Source: Nitrospirota bacterium (GTDB lineage Bacteria; Nitrospirota; Nitrospiria; Nitrospirales; NS-4). From it: 10,939 bases of DNA. The notes beneath the pieces are model-generated. The model was given only the letters and a program-made list of their open reading frames with translations. It was not told the origin of the DNA and made no database searches. Every line of letters starts with the position of its first letter. Within the stretch, counting starts at the first letter, position 1. This document shows positions 1 to 7,626 of this stretch, in pieces. The DNA lies in assembly GCA_005877525.1 (NCBI GenBank), contig VBON01000011.1, forward strand, positions 1-10,939, written 5' to 3'. The position numbers and the translations under genes were made by a program.

Positions 1-171
1 GATGTAGACATCGGCTTGTTCCCCCTGTTGGATCACCGTGCCGACTGTGGACAGGATGGCCAAGGTGATCATCAAAAGGATGGCGAGTTTGAGAGAGCTA
101 AAGAACTCGACGAAGGCGTCGCCGAACTCCTTGAAACTGAAGGGCTTCGAAGCCTCCGCGTGTTCGGTCAT
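1..171 (-). CDS. resB: Cytochrome c biogenesis protein ResB/Ccs1, N-terminal fragment
   Basis: Only the first 57 codons are present and the gene runs off the left edge. The product has a short polar N-terminus, then an amphipathic stretch leading into a hydrophobic helix at about residues 26-46, ending in GTVIQQGE. A pattern of SLKLAI, then a membrane helix, then GT(V/I)IxQ is typical of the first transmembrane helix of ResB (Ccs1), which works with ResC/CcsA in system II cytochrome c maturation to deliver haem and hold apocytochromes on the outer face of the membrane. The start is the ATG at 169-171, preceded by a weak GGGGT ribosome-binding site and a good promoter (206-235). The gene is divergent from metK. 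The call rests on one membrane segment, so another membrane protein cannot be fully excluded. Confidence 0.8.
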   Translation of the reverse strand, partial: MTEHAEASKPFSFKEFGDAFVEFFSSLKLAILLMITLAILSTVGTVIQQGEQADVYI

Positions 172-205
172 GACACCCCTTTTGCAGATCGTAGAAGCCC
201 CGTTC

Positions 206-235
206 ATCCTACAAGGCGCAGACTTGCACTGTCAA
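206..235 (-). promoter_or_regulatory. Sigma70-type promoter for resB
   Basis: Read on the minus strand, a perfect TTGACA (-35, plus-strand positions 230-235) is followed after 18 bases by TAGGAT (-10, positions 206-211, four of six consensus bases). Transcription would start near position 199, giving a leader of roughly 28 bases before the resB ATG. This is the best-matching promoter in the window; function is inferred from sequence only. Confidence 0.6.
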
Positions 236-278
236 GACGATTGCGGGGTCTCTAACCCTTTCATACAGGAAATTACCA

Positions 279-308
279 TTGACAACCGAGGGGTTATCTC
301 GCTAACCT
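279..308 (+). promoter_or_regulatory. Candidate promoter for metK
   Basis: A perfect TTGACA at 279-284 is followed after 18 bases by TAACCT at 303-308, which matches only three of six -10 bases. It would start transcription near 315 and leave a leader of about 45 bases, too short for a SAM-I riboswitch. The good -35 box and correct spacing support it; the poor -10 box lowers confidence. Confidence 0.4.
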
Positions 309-359
309 GAGGCGCTCTCCAGGACAGATACAGACACCACTCGGCATGAGGACCAACCC

Positions 360-1511
360 ATGAGTCATAACAATTTTCTGTTCACTTCGGAATCCGTTAC
401 GGAAGGACATCCTGACAAGATTGCCGACCAGATTTCGGACGGAATTCTTGACGCGCTGATTGCAAAAGATAAGCACTCGCGCGTTGCGTGCGAGACGATT
501 CTGACCACTGGGATCGCATTCGTGGCCGGCGAAATCAGCACCAAAGCGTACGTCGAAATCCCCGATATCATTCGCGACACTATCAAAGAGGTGGGCTACT
601 GCGATGCGACCTGGGGCTTCGACTACTGCACCTGCTCGGTGCTGACTTCGATCCATCAGCAGTCCGGCGATATCGCGATGGGTGTGGATTCCGGAGGCGC
701 CGGCGATCAGGGCCTGATGTTCGGCTACGCCTCGAACGAGACGCCAGAGCTCATGCCCATGCCGATCGTCCTGGCGCACCGCCTGACCCGGCGTCTCGCG
801 GAAGTGAGGAAAAAAGGGATTCTCCCGTGGGTTCGACCAGACGGCAAATCCCAGGTGACCATCGAATATCGCGACGGGAAGCCGGTGCGCGTGGACACGA
901 TCGTCGTGTCCACCCAGCACAGCCCGGACGTGACCATGAAGAAGATCGAACAGGAAGTGATCGAGAAGGTGATCAAGCCGGTCATGCCGGCCAAGATCTT
1001 TGATGCGATGAGCGTGAAGTACTACATCAACCCTACCGGCCGCTTCGTGATCGGCGGACCCATGGGCGACACCGGCCTGACCGGGCGAAAGATTATCGTG
1101 GATACGTACGGCGGCGTGGGAAGCCACGGCGGCGGGGCCTTCTCCGGAAAAGATCCCAGCAAGGTGGACCGCTCGGCGTCCTACATGGCACGTTACATCG
1201 CGAAGAACATCGTTGCCGCCGGCCTGGCCGACAAGTGCGAGATCCAGCTGGCCTATGCGATCGGTATTCCGGAGCCGGTGTCCATTCTCATCAACACCAA
1301 GGACACGGAGAATGTGGATATCGATATTATCGACAAGTTGGTCCGTCGGCACTTCCCGATGACGCCACGCGGCATCATCGATCATCTGAAGCTGCTGCGG
1401 CCGATTTACAAGGCAACCGCCGCGTACGGCCACTTCGGGCGGAACGAGCCGGGATTCACATGGGAGCGCACAGACAAGGCTCGACTCCTCAAAAAAGAAG
1501 CCGGCCTGTAA
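360..1511 (+). CDS. metK: S-adenosylmethionine synthetase
   Basis: This cytoplasmic enzyme makes S-adenosylmethionine from methionine and ATP, releasing phosphate and pyrophosphate. The 383-residue product has the usual bacterial MetK length. It carries the ATP-site GHPDK at residues 16-20, the GAGDQG loop at 113-118, the [21 protein letters not shown] stretch at 224-243, and the glycine-rich phosphate-binding signature [16 protein letters not shown] at 257-272, including the conserved active-site lysines and aspartates. The ATG at 360 has a GAGGA ribosome-binding site (348-352) seven bases upstream. ahcY follows on the same strand, so the two form a methyl-cycle pair, although hairpins between them may separate their transcription. 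No SAM riboswitch is visible in the short leader. A 433-codon open frame on the opposite strand is a shadow of this gene. Confidence 0.97.
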   Translation: MSHNNFLFTSESVTEGHPDKIADQISDGILDALIAKDKHSRVACETILTTGIAFVAGEISTKAYVEIPDIIRDTIKEVGYCDATWGFDYCTCSVLTSIHQQSGDIAMGVDSGGAGDQGLMFGYASNETPELMPMPIVLAHRLTRRLAEVRKKGILPWVRPDGKSQVTIEYRDGKPVRVDTIVVSTQHSPDVTMKKIEQEVIEKVIKPVMPAKIFDAMSVKYYINPTGRFVIGGPMGDTGLTGRKIIVDTYGGVGSHGGGAFSGKDPSKVDRSASYMARYIAKNIVAAGLADKCEIQLAYAIGIPEPVSILINTKDTENVDIDIIDKLVRRHFPMTPRGIIDHLKLLRPIYKATAAYGHFGRNEPGFTWERTDKARLLKKEAGL

Positions 1512-1519
1512 ACTATCCA

Positions 1520-1542
1520 GGGACAGATTAACAGTCTGTCCC
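1520..1542. repeat. Perfect 8-bp inverted repeat between metK and ahcY
   Basis: GGGACAGA (1520-1527) and TCTGTCCC (1535-1542) form an 8-bp perfect stem around a 7-base loop, starting eight bases after the metK stop. No T-run follows it, so it is not a standard terminator by itself. It shares the GGGAC...GTCCC core with the hairpin that follows at 1551-1580, which suggests that the two form a REP/BIME-like pair. The function is unknown. Confidence 0.6.
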
Positions 1543-1548
1543 ATATGA

Positions 1549-2874
<1,326 letters not shown>

Positions 2875-3735
2875 TTAAGGCCCTTCACCCGCCTTCAGCG
2901 TCTTCCCCTCGAACTTGATTGCAGACCCCGGGTCCATATAGAGGTACCCGATCCCTTTCTTAACCACTTCCTCGCTGAAGGATTTCGGATCCTGCGTCAG
3001 GACTGGAAAGGTGCGGTAGTGATGGGGGACGGCGAACTTCGCCCGCACGGCTGTCGCGGCACGCGCCGCCATCGCCGGTTCCATCCCGAAGTGCCCTCCG
3101 ATATTCACGAGCGCCACATCCGGTTGGTACTGCTCGCCAATCAACTCCATGTCGGTAAAATATGCGGTGTCTCCCGTATGGTAAATCGTCGGGCCATTCT
3201 TGATCTGCAGGACAAAGCCCGATGGAGTGCCGCCGTACACCACCTCGGGATCCTGTTCTTTAGCATTCGGATTTCCCATGCCGCTGGAGTGCACAGCAGG
3301 CGTCATGGCCACCACGACCTCGCCCTTTGCGATCGTAATCTCACCGCCGATGTTCATCAAGGTATCGAATCCCATCTGGTCCTTGGGATAGCCCAACAGT
3401 TTTTTCATATTCGTGCCAAGTTCGAAATTTGTGATTAGGCGGGCACCGGTCTTCTTCGCAATCGCCACCGCCTCGCCCACATGATCAAAATGACCGTGCG
3501 TGATTAGAATGTAATCGGCCTTCTTGATCCCGCCCGTCGGATCCTTGCTGTCTTTCGCCTTGGGGTTCATCGGATTCTTGAGCCATGGATCGATCAGCAG
3601 CACGACGCCGTTCGGCGTCACAATTTCAAAGGCTGCATGGCCATGCCATATTAGCGTCGTGTCAGCAAAACTGCCGGTTGCGGTCGTCAGAACCAAGATG
3701 GCCGTCCACATGTATCGTTTGATCTTCTCTTTCAT
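2875..3735 (-). CDS. Exported metal-dependent hydrolase, metallo-beta-lactamase fold (UPF0173-like)
   Basis: The product belongs to the metallo-beta-lactamase superfamily and resembles the UPF0173/YtkL-type hydrolases; its substrate is unknown. From the ATG at 3733-3735, preceded by AGGAGG (3742-3747) at a six-base spacing, it has 286 residues. A longer frame upstream lacks this site and would bury the signal sequence. Residues 1-24 look like a Sec signal peptide (MKEKIKRYMW, a hydrophobic core, then SFA before D25), so the mature enzyme is probably periplasmic. The zinc ligands are visible: H80-G-H82-F-D84-H85, H149 in PAVHS, D189 in HTGDT and H238/H239 near the C-terminus. An early WHGHAAFEI strand is also family-typical. 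It ends one base after the convergent ahcY and is divergent from the HDOD gene. The signal peptide is unusual, because most UPF0173 members are cytoplasmic. Confidence 0.85.
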   Translation of the reverse strand: MKEKIKRYMWTAILVLTTATGSFADTTLIWHGHAAFEIVTPNGVVLLIDPWLKNPMNPKAKDSKDPTGGIKKADYILITHGHFDHVGEAVAIAKKTGARLITNFELGTNMKKLLGYPKDQMGFDTLMNIGGEITIAKGEVVVAMTPAVHSSGMGNPNAKEQDPEVVYGGTPSGFVLQIKNGPTIYHTGDTAYFTDMELIGEQYQPDVALVNIGGHFGMEPAMAARAATAVRAKFAVPHHYRTFPVLTQDPKSFSEEVVKKGIGYLYMDPGSAIKFEGKTLKAGEGP

Positions 3736-3898
3736 CTCACTCCTCCTCTGGGCTTGACCGCAATTTGACTCGAACCATGGCGTAAAATGCAACTACGAAC
3801 GCGTCGAGGTCGGAGTCGAAGATGCCACCGGTTCTGGTGCCCTCTCCAAGGCTGCTTCGCGGCTTGATCTTTGCCCCTTTCAAACCGATAAGAAGGTG

Positions 3899-5440
3899 AT
3901 GATAACGCACGCAGAAGCCAGGGTCTCGAAAGCCACTCTACTCGCGACAGTCAAGAAAAAGCTCCGCGATCAGCCGCTCCCCGTTCTACGCAGGACGGTC
4001 TCGCGCATCGCCGCCCTGGCTTCCACCCTGAAAAGCGACATTGGCCAGCTCGCCCAGGCGATCCTCCAGGACCAGCCCTTCACGGCGAAAGTGCTGGCCG
4101 TCGCAAACAGTCCCTACTACAAGCACAATCCCGAACCCATCACAACCATCACGCGAGCGATCATCCAGATCGGCTATACCACTTTGCGCGACATCGCCGT
4201 GGCCGCGGAATTCACCGAGATCGCGCAAAAGCGCCTCCCACACGGAATCAATCTCAACAGCCTCTTGGCTAAGGCCTTCGTAGCCGCCCATCATGCCAAA
4301 AACGTGAGCGAGAGTCTTCATGCTCCGCATGCGGAACAGATCTTCACGCATACACTCCTGCGAAACATCGGAGACTTTGCTCTCGCGTACTATATGCCGC
4401 AGGAATACCGTGAGACCGACAAATTGATGCGGGCCCATGGGCTGCTCGCGGATACCGCCTATCAACAGGTCCTTGGCATCACTTCGCAGGAATTCCGGAT
4501 GGCCATCATCGCCGCCTACGACCTTCCGCCCGAGCTGGCCGGGCCGATGCCGAACTGGGCGAGCGCCGGGAGCTGGAGTGATCAGGAGCGCATGCAGGCC
4601 ATCGCCGCCGTCGCCAATGAGGTTACGAACATTCTGTTTGCACAGCCTCCCGACGCCAACGCGTGCCTGAATGAACTGTTGGGAAAAGCCAGTCACGCCT
4701 TCGGTTTGAAGCCAGCGACATTGGAATCCTTGATCGTGCAAGGTTTCCAGAAGGCCTGCACCCTGGGGCAGAGCTTGGAACTCGATCCTGCTTCTTTCCT
4801 GCCTGCGGTGCCAGAGGCCATACCCGCGGACCACGTCCTGCATCCGCTGATCGATTCCTGCATCAAAATTGTTGAACCACTGCTGGCAGCCAGTCTCGAT
4901 CAGCCCTCGCTCACATCCCCTACCGACTCGCTCGGCTCGTCGGATCTGCTCGTCAGCATCCTCATGGACCTCACCCAGCACGTGATGACCGCGCCTGACC
5001 TGAATACGGTGCTGACCTGCGTGCTTGAGGGGCTACACCGCGCCGTGGGTTTTGATCACGCAATCGTAGTGCTGACGGCGCCCGGCCACACCAGCATGGA
5101 GGGGCGCTCGGGGGTCGGCGCTGATATTCCGGCCCTTCTTCCCCTCTTCTGCGTCTCGACGAATCCGTCCTCCAATCTCCTGGCCCATTGCATGGCGGCC
5201 AAGCTACCCCTGCGGCTGAGCGCGGGGCAGCCTCTCTCGCCGTTAATGCCGCCTGCCATCATGAATGCCATCCAGCCGACCGGTATTGCGCTCGCGCCGC
5301 TCCATACGTCGAATCGCGTCATTGGCTTGATCTGGGCAGATCGCAAGGACAACGATATCGACGATGCGATGTGGAAGTCGTTTCAGTTGTTCGCCATGCA
5401 GGCGAATCTGGCGCTTATGCGGTTGACCAGCAAAGGCTGA
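3899..5440 (+). CDS. HDOD-GAF signalling protein
   Basis: This predicted cytoplasmic protein of 513 residues has two regions. Residues about 24-230 match the HDOD fold: LPVLRRTVSRIAAL, then LAQAILQDQPFTAKVLAVANSPYY, then ITTITRAIIQIG, and later HTLLRNIGDFAL, the degenerate counterpart of the HD signature. HDOD domains lack the HD phosphohydrolase metal residues and act in signalling, often in cyclic-di-GMP, motility or stress circuits. Residues about 350-510 resemble a GAF sensory domain (MDLTQHVMTAPDLNTVLTCVLEGLHRAVGFDHA through IGLIWADRK to the end). No transmembrane helix or output domain such as GGDEF is seen. The start is ATG 3899 or the adjacent GTG 3896; an AGAAGG (3891-3896) is close to both, so initiation looks weak. 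It has no obvious partner gene beside it. Ligand and partners are unknown. Confidence 0.8.
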   Translation: MITHAEARVSKATLLATVKKKLRDQPLPVLRRTVSRIAALASTLKSDIGQLAQAILQDQPFTAKVLAVANSPYYKHNPEPITTITRAIIQIGYTTLRDIAVAAEFTEIAQKRLPHGINLNSLLAKAFVAAHHAKNVSESLHAPHAEQIFTHTLLRNIGDFALAYYMPQEYRETDKLMRAHGLLADTAYQQVLGITSQEFRMAIIAAYDLPPELAGPMPNWASAGSWSDQERMQAIAAVANEVTNILFAQPPDANACLNELLGKASHAFGLKPATLESLIVQGFQKACTLGQSLELDPASFLPAVPEAIPADHVLHPLIDSCIKIVEPLLAASLDQPSLTSPTDSLGSSDLLVSILMDLTQHVMTAPDLNTVLTCVLEGLHRAVGFDHAIVVLTAPGHTSMEGRSGVGADIPALLPLFCVSTNPSSNLLAHCMAAKLPLRLSAGQPLSPLMPPAIMNAIQPTGIALAPLHTSNRVIGLIWADRKDNDIDDAMWKSFQLFAMQANLALMRLTSKG

Positions 5441-5494
5441 ATCGACCACTCCCACTTTTATCTCTCTCCTGCTACACAAGAGGAATGGACCGAT

Positions 5495-5630
5495 CGCCAT
5501 CCATATGTCATGGTGCGAGCAAGGCTAAGGAACGGTGTAACCGAGAAGGTTGCAGCTCGGGTCGAAAGCCGAAAGGCAGAAGATCAGAAGCTGCAGAATT
5601 CCGGACGTCGTCCCTTAGCCCATTTTTTTT
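5495..5630 (+). ncRNA. Candidate structured small RNA with U-tract end
   Basis: In the gap between the convergent HDOD and zinc-ribbon genes, GGCTAAGG (5523-5530) is perfectly complementary to CCTTAGCC (5613-5620). Two bases later come eight T residues (5623-5630). Inside this closing stem are TGCAGCT (5551-5557) paired with AGCTGCA (5589-5595), which encloses GCC-GAAA-GGC (5568-5577) with a GNRA tetraloop. A hairpin is formed by CGGT/ACCG or, alternatively, AACC/GGTT (5533-5551), and another by GGAC/GTCC (5603-5613). A further hairpin, CGCCAT/ATGGTG, lies at 5495-5515. Nested helices plus a U-tract suggest a free small RNA or a structured 3' end of the HDOD transcript. No known family is recognised and no clear promoter is seen. 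It is not a riboswitch for a plus-strand gene, because none follows in the window. Confidence 0.4.
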
Positions 5631-5638
5631 GAGGTCGT

Positions 5639-6226
5639 CTACGCAGCGGGGTGAGACAGGCGCGCACCGCACTCCATGCAAAATCTACTGAAGCTGAGGG
5701 CCAACGCGTTGCAACGGGGACAGGAAATCTCCGGAATGACAGTTCGTCCAGCCTGCTCCATGGTCTCCAGAAGCGGCGCCGATTGACGGAGCCAGGCCAG
5801 TATGAGCCAAAAGGAAACACTCACAATGCCCGCCATCATGATCCAGTTGTAAAAGCTCTGACCGTTCCTGTCGAGAAATGGAGCGGCGACAAGCAGGACG
5901 ACCTTGTAGCCGATCAAGAGGACGATCAAGGTCATGGCCGGCATGATCACTGGGCGCAGAAATAAGAGATTTTTGAGTTTCCGCAATTCAACCACGGCGC
6001 GCTGGCCCACGAGCCACAACAGAACTAGGGCACCCGCATAGCCCATGAACTGGACGAGCTCCGAGGCTCTCAACCGTGTCCCCGGAAGAAAAGTCTCCGT
6101 AAACAGCGACAAACTTCCCAGGATGGTTCCTAAGACAAGCGCCAGAAGGATCGCGACGGCGTAATGCAAGCTCCATAGCCAATTCGGCCCTTTGCTCCCC
6201 AGATCTTTATCGCTCAATCCCGTCAT
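5639..6226 (-). CDS. Four-helix membrane protein with C-terminal zinc ribbon
   Basis: I do not recognise the family. From the ATG at 6224-6226, with a strong GGGGAGGG site (6232-6239) at the correct spacing, the product has 195 residues. A longer frame back to a GTG at 6358 adds a low-complexity N-terminus without a ribosome-binding site. Hydrophobic segments lie at about residues 18-42, 57-75, 92-116 and 126-147, predicting four membrane helices. The C-terminal tail carries CPRC (169-172) and CMEC (183-186), a CxxC-10-CxxC zinc ribbon, followed by GARLSHPAA. Zinc ribbons of this type are common in small bacterial membrane proteins of unknown role and may mediate protein contacts or metal binding. 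It lies 134 bases downstream of the acidic mini-protein gene, so it may be cotranscribed with the sucCD cluster or have its own promoter; no strong one is visible. Confidence 0.75.
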   Translation of the reverse strand: MTGLSDKDLGSKGPNWLWSLHYAVAILLALVLGTILGSLSLFTETFLPGTRLRASELVQFMGYAGALVLLWLVGQRAVVELRKLKNLLFLRPVIMPAMTLIVLLIGYKVVLLVAAPFLDRNGQSFYNWIMMAGIVSVSFWLILAWLRQSAPLLETMEQAGRTVIPEISCPRCNALALSFSRFCMECGARLSHPAA

Positions 6227-6360
6227 CGTAGCCCTCCCCAAGTCCAGCCTGGCATTGCTATCTATTCTATTCGGCATGGAAGTCGGCGAACTTGAGTTTA
6301 AGGCATAGAATCGGGAACCATCCGGCATCACAGCGGAGGGATGAGGCCTAGCGTTCACAC

Positions 6361-6519
6361 CTAGGCAGGCAGCGGATCGACGGGGACCGGGATGCCTTCA
6401 ATAGGATCATCGTCGTCATCATCGTCGTCTTCTTCCGGTTCCACATTGGGATTGGGATCGGGGTCGGGAATAGGCCGGGGTCCAGGCTCGGGTTGTTTCT
6501 TTGATTTCACAGTCTGCAT
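6361..6519 (-). CDS. Acidic, proline-rich 52-residue hypothetical protein
   Basis: This short frame starts with an ATG (6517-6519) only nine bases after the sucD stop and ends at a TAG at 6361-6363. The product begins MQTVKSKKQP, continues with alternating X-Pro dipeptides (EPGPRPIPDPDPNPN), then two Glu and eight consecutive Asp residues (31-38), and ends PIEGIPVPVDPLPA. It has no membrane segment, no signal peptide and no cysteine, and is expected to be disordered and strongly acidic. No good ribosome-binding site precedes it, so translation would depend on coupling to sucD. The Asp run is encoded by a tandem 12-base repeat (6406-6429). The function is unknown: a metal-binding or protein-binding tail peptide is possible. 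A chance frame is the main alternative, but the tight spacing and ordered composition favour a gene. Confidence 0.5.
   Translation of the reverse strand: MQTVKSKKQPEPGPRPIPDPDPNPNVEPEEDDDDDDDDPIEGIPVPVDPLPA
6406..6429. repeat. Tandem 12-base repeat coding the Asp run
   Basis: ATCATCGTCGTC occurs twice in direct succession (6406-6417 and 6418-6429). On the minus strand it encodes the eight aspartates of the acidic mini-protein. Loss or gain of a unit would keep the frame and change the Asp run by four residues. Confidence 0.8.
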
Positions 6520-6528
6520 GGACAGGAA

Positions 6529-7413
6529 CTAGACGCCGCCCCGAGGGTTGAGCGCCTTCTCCACAGTTTTGCCGATCTCCGCAGGGTTCTGAACGACATG
6601 CACCCCCGCGGCCTCCAACACCTTCATCTTTTCAGTTGCGGTCCCTTTGCCACCTGTGATGATCGCTCCCGCATGCCCCATCCGGCGCCCCGGAGGCGCC
6701 GTGATGCCCGCGATGAACCCGACGACTGGCTTGCGTATGTTCTCTTTGATGAACGCCGCCGCCCGGTCCTCGGCATCCCCGCCGATCTCGCCGATCATCA
6801 CAACCGCTTCGGTCTCCTGATCCATCTCAAACATCGCCAGCAATTCGATATAGCCCGTGCCGATGATGGGATCGCCGCCAATCCCGATACAGGTGGTCTC
6901 ACCGAGCCCCAGGTTTGTCAGTTGATTGACGGCTTCGTAGGTCAATGTGCCGCTGCGCGAGATTACCCCGACGCGACCCTTCTTGTGAATGAACCCCGGC
7001 ATGATGCCGATCTTACACTCGTCGGCCGTGATCACACCCGGACAGTTGGGTCCGATCAGCCGGACATCCTTGCCGAGTAGCGCCCGCTTTACTTTTACCA
7101 TGTCGTTCACCGGGATGCCTTCAGTGATACAGATGATCAGTTTAATGCCCGCCTCCGCAGCTTCCAGGATGGCATCCGCGGCGAACGGCGGCGGCACGAA
7201 GATCAAAGAGGTATCACAGTGCGTCTTCTTCACCGCGTCACGGACCGTGTTGAACACCGGGATCCCTTCGACTTCCTGGCCGGCCTTGCCCGGCGTCACT
7301 CCCGCGACCACTTGCGTGCCATACGCCTTGCACTGCGTCGCATGGAACGAGCCTTCCTTTCCCGTAATCCCCTGCACCACCACCCGCGTCGCCTTATTCA
7401 CCAATATGCTCAC
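6529..7413 (-). CDS. sucD: Succinyl-CoA synthetase, alpha subunit
   Basis: The alpha subunit of succinate-CoA ligase binds CoA and carries the phosphohistidine intermediate that interconverts succinyl-CoA and succinate with nucleotide triphosphate formation or use. I choose the GTG at 7411-7413, since AAGGAG (7420-7425) lies six bases upstream and the N-terminus becomes [15 protein letters not shown], as in the family; an ATG seven codons earlier is less likely. The 294 residues show GITGKEG (15-21), the CoA-binding segment with ITEGIP near 97-101, GPNCPG (121-126), SRSGTLTYE (152-160), [10 protein letters not shown] (177-186), and the active histidine H247 in GRRMGHAGA. In the reductive TCA cycle this enzyme would run towards succinyl-CoA. 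It is the downstream partner of sucC but is separated from it by 213 bases. Confidence 0.97.
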   Translation of the reverse strand: MSILVNKATRVVVQGITGKEGSFHATQCKAYGTQVVAGVTPGKAGQEVEGIPVFNTVRDAVKKTHCDTSLIFVPPPFAADAILEAAEAGIKLIICITEGIPVNDMVKVKRALLGKDVRLIGPNCPGVITADECKIGIMPGFIHKKGRVGVISRSGTLTYEAVNQLTNLGLGETTCIGIGGDPIIGTGYIELLAMFEMDQETEAVVMIGEIGGDAEDRAAAFIKENIRKPVVGFIAGITAPPGRRMGHAGAIITGGKGTATEKMKVLEAAGVHVVQNPAEIGKTVEKALNPRGGV

Positions 7414-7626
7414 AATAGACTCCTTCTCACTCAAATAGATCCGGCGTGTTGGCCGGTCCTGCGTCGCGAATCGCGGATCTCCACCTCACCCTCCCCTTTT
7501 TCTCTAAGAGACGGGGAATCTTTCTTGCGGGTGGCGCCGATCCAGGCCGTGATGCGCGCCGCGACTTGCTTGCCCCTGGCGGAGCGCCGCACAGCAACGG
7601 CCGATCGGCGACAGGACCCGCTCTTC
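7414..7626. other. Non-coding spacer between sucC and sucD with small palindromes
   Basis: The 213 bases between the sucC stop and the sucD GTG hold no convincing gene. On the plus strand CCCC/GGGG with an inner TCTC/GAGA forms a hairpin around 7492-7516, beside the pyrimidine-rich CACCTCACCCTCCCC. CCGGC (7441-7445) pairs with GCCGG (7452-7456), CGCG occurs twice at 7465-7475, and GCCGATCGGC is a palindrome near 7600-7609. None is followed by a T-run in the minus direction, so they are not standard terminators. A 17-codon frame with a GGGGAGGG site ends just before the sucD ribosome-binding site and is probably fortuitous. Confidence 0.5.

Noticed and set aside
309..359. SAM riboswitch upstream of metK
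   Set aside because: The predicted leader is only about 45 bases and shows no SAM-I, SAM-II or SAM-IV-like core.
3986..4981. Minus-strand open frame (331 codons) opposite the HDOD-GAF gene
   Set aside because: The plus-strand frame has clear HDOD motifs; this one has none and no ribosome-binding site.
5523..5630. Cyclic-di-GMP, guanidine or SRP RNA identity for the structured element
   Set aside because: I compared it from memory with these consensus motifs. Only short coincidental matches occur, and no plus-strand gene follows it in the window for a riboswitch to control.
5188..5691. Plus-strand frame crossing the end of the HDOD gene and the following gap
   Set aside because: It starts inside the HDOD gene in another frame and runs through the structured RNA element and into the opposing zinc-ribbon gene; the composition is not protein-like.
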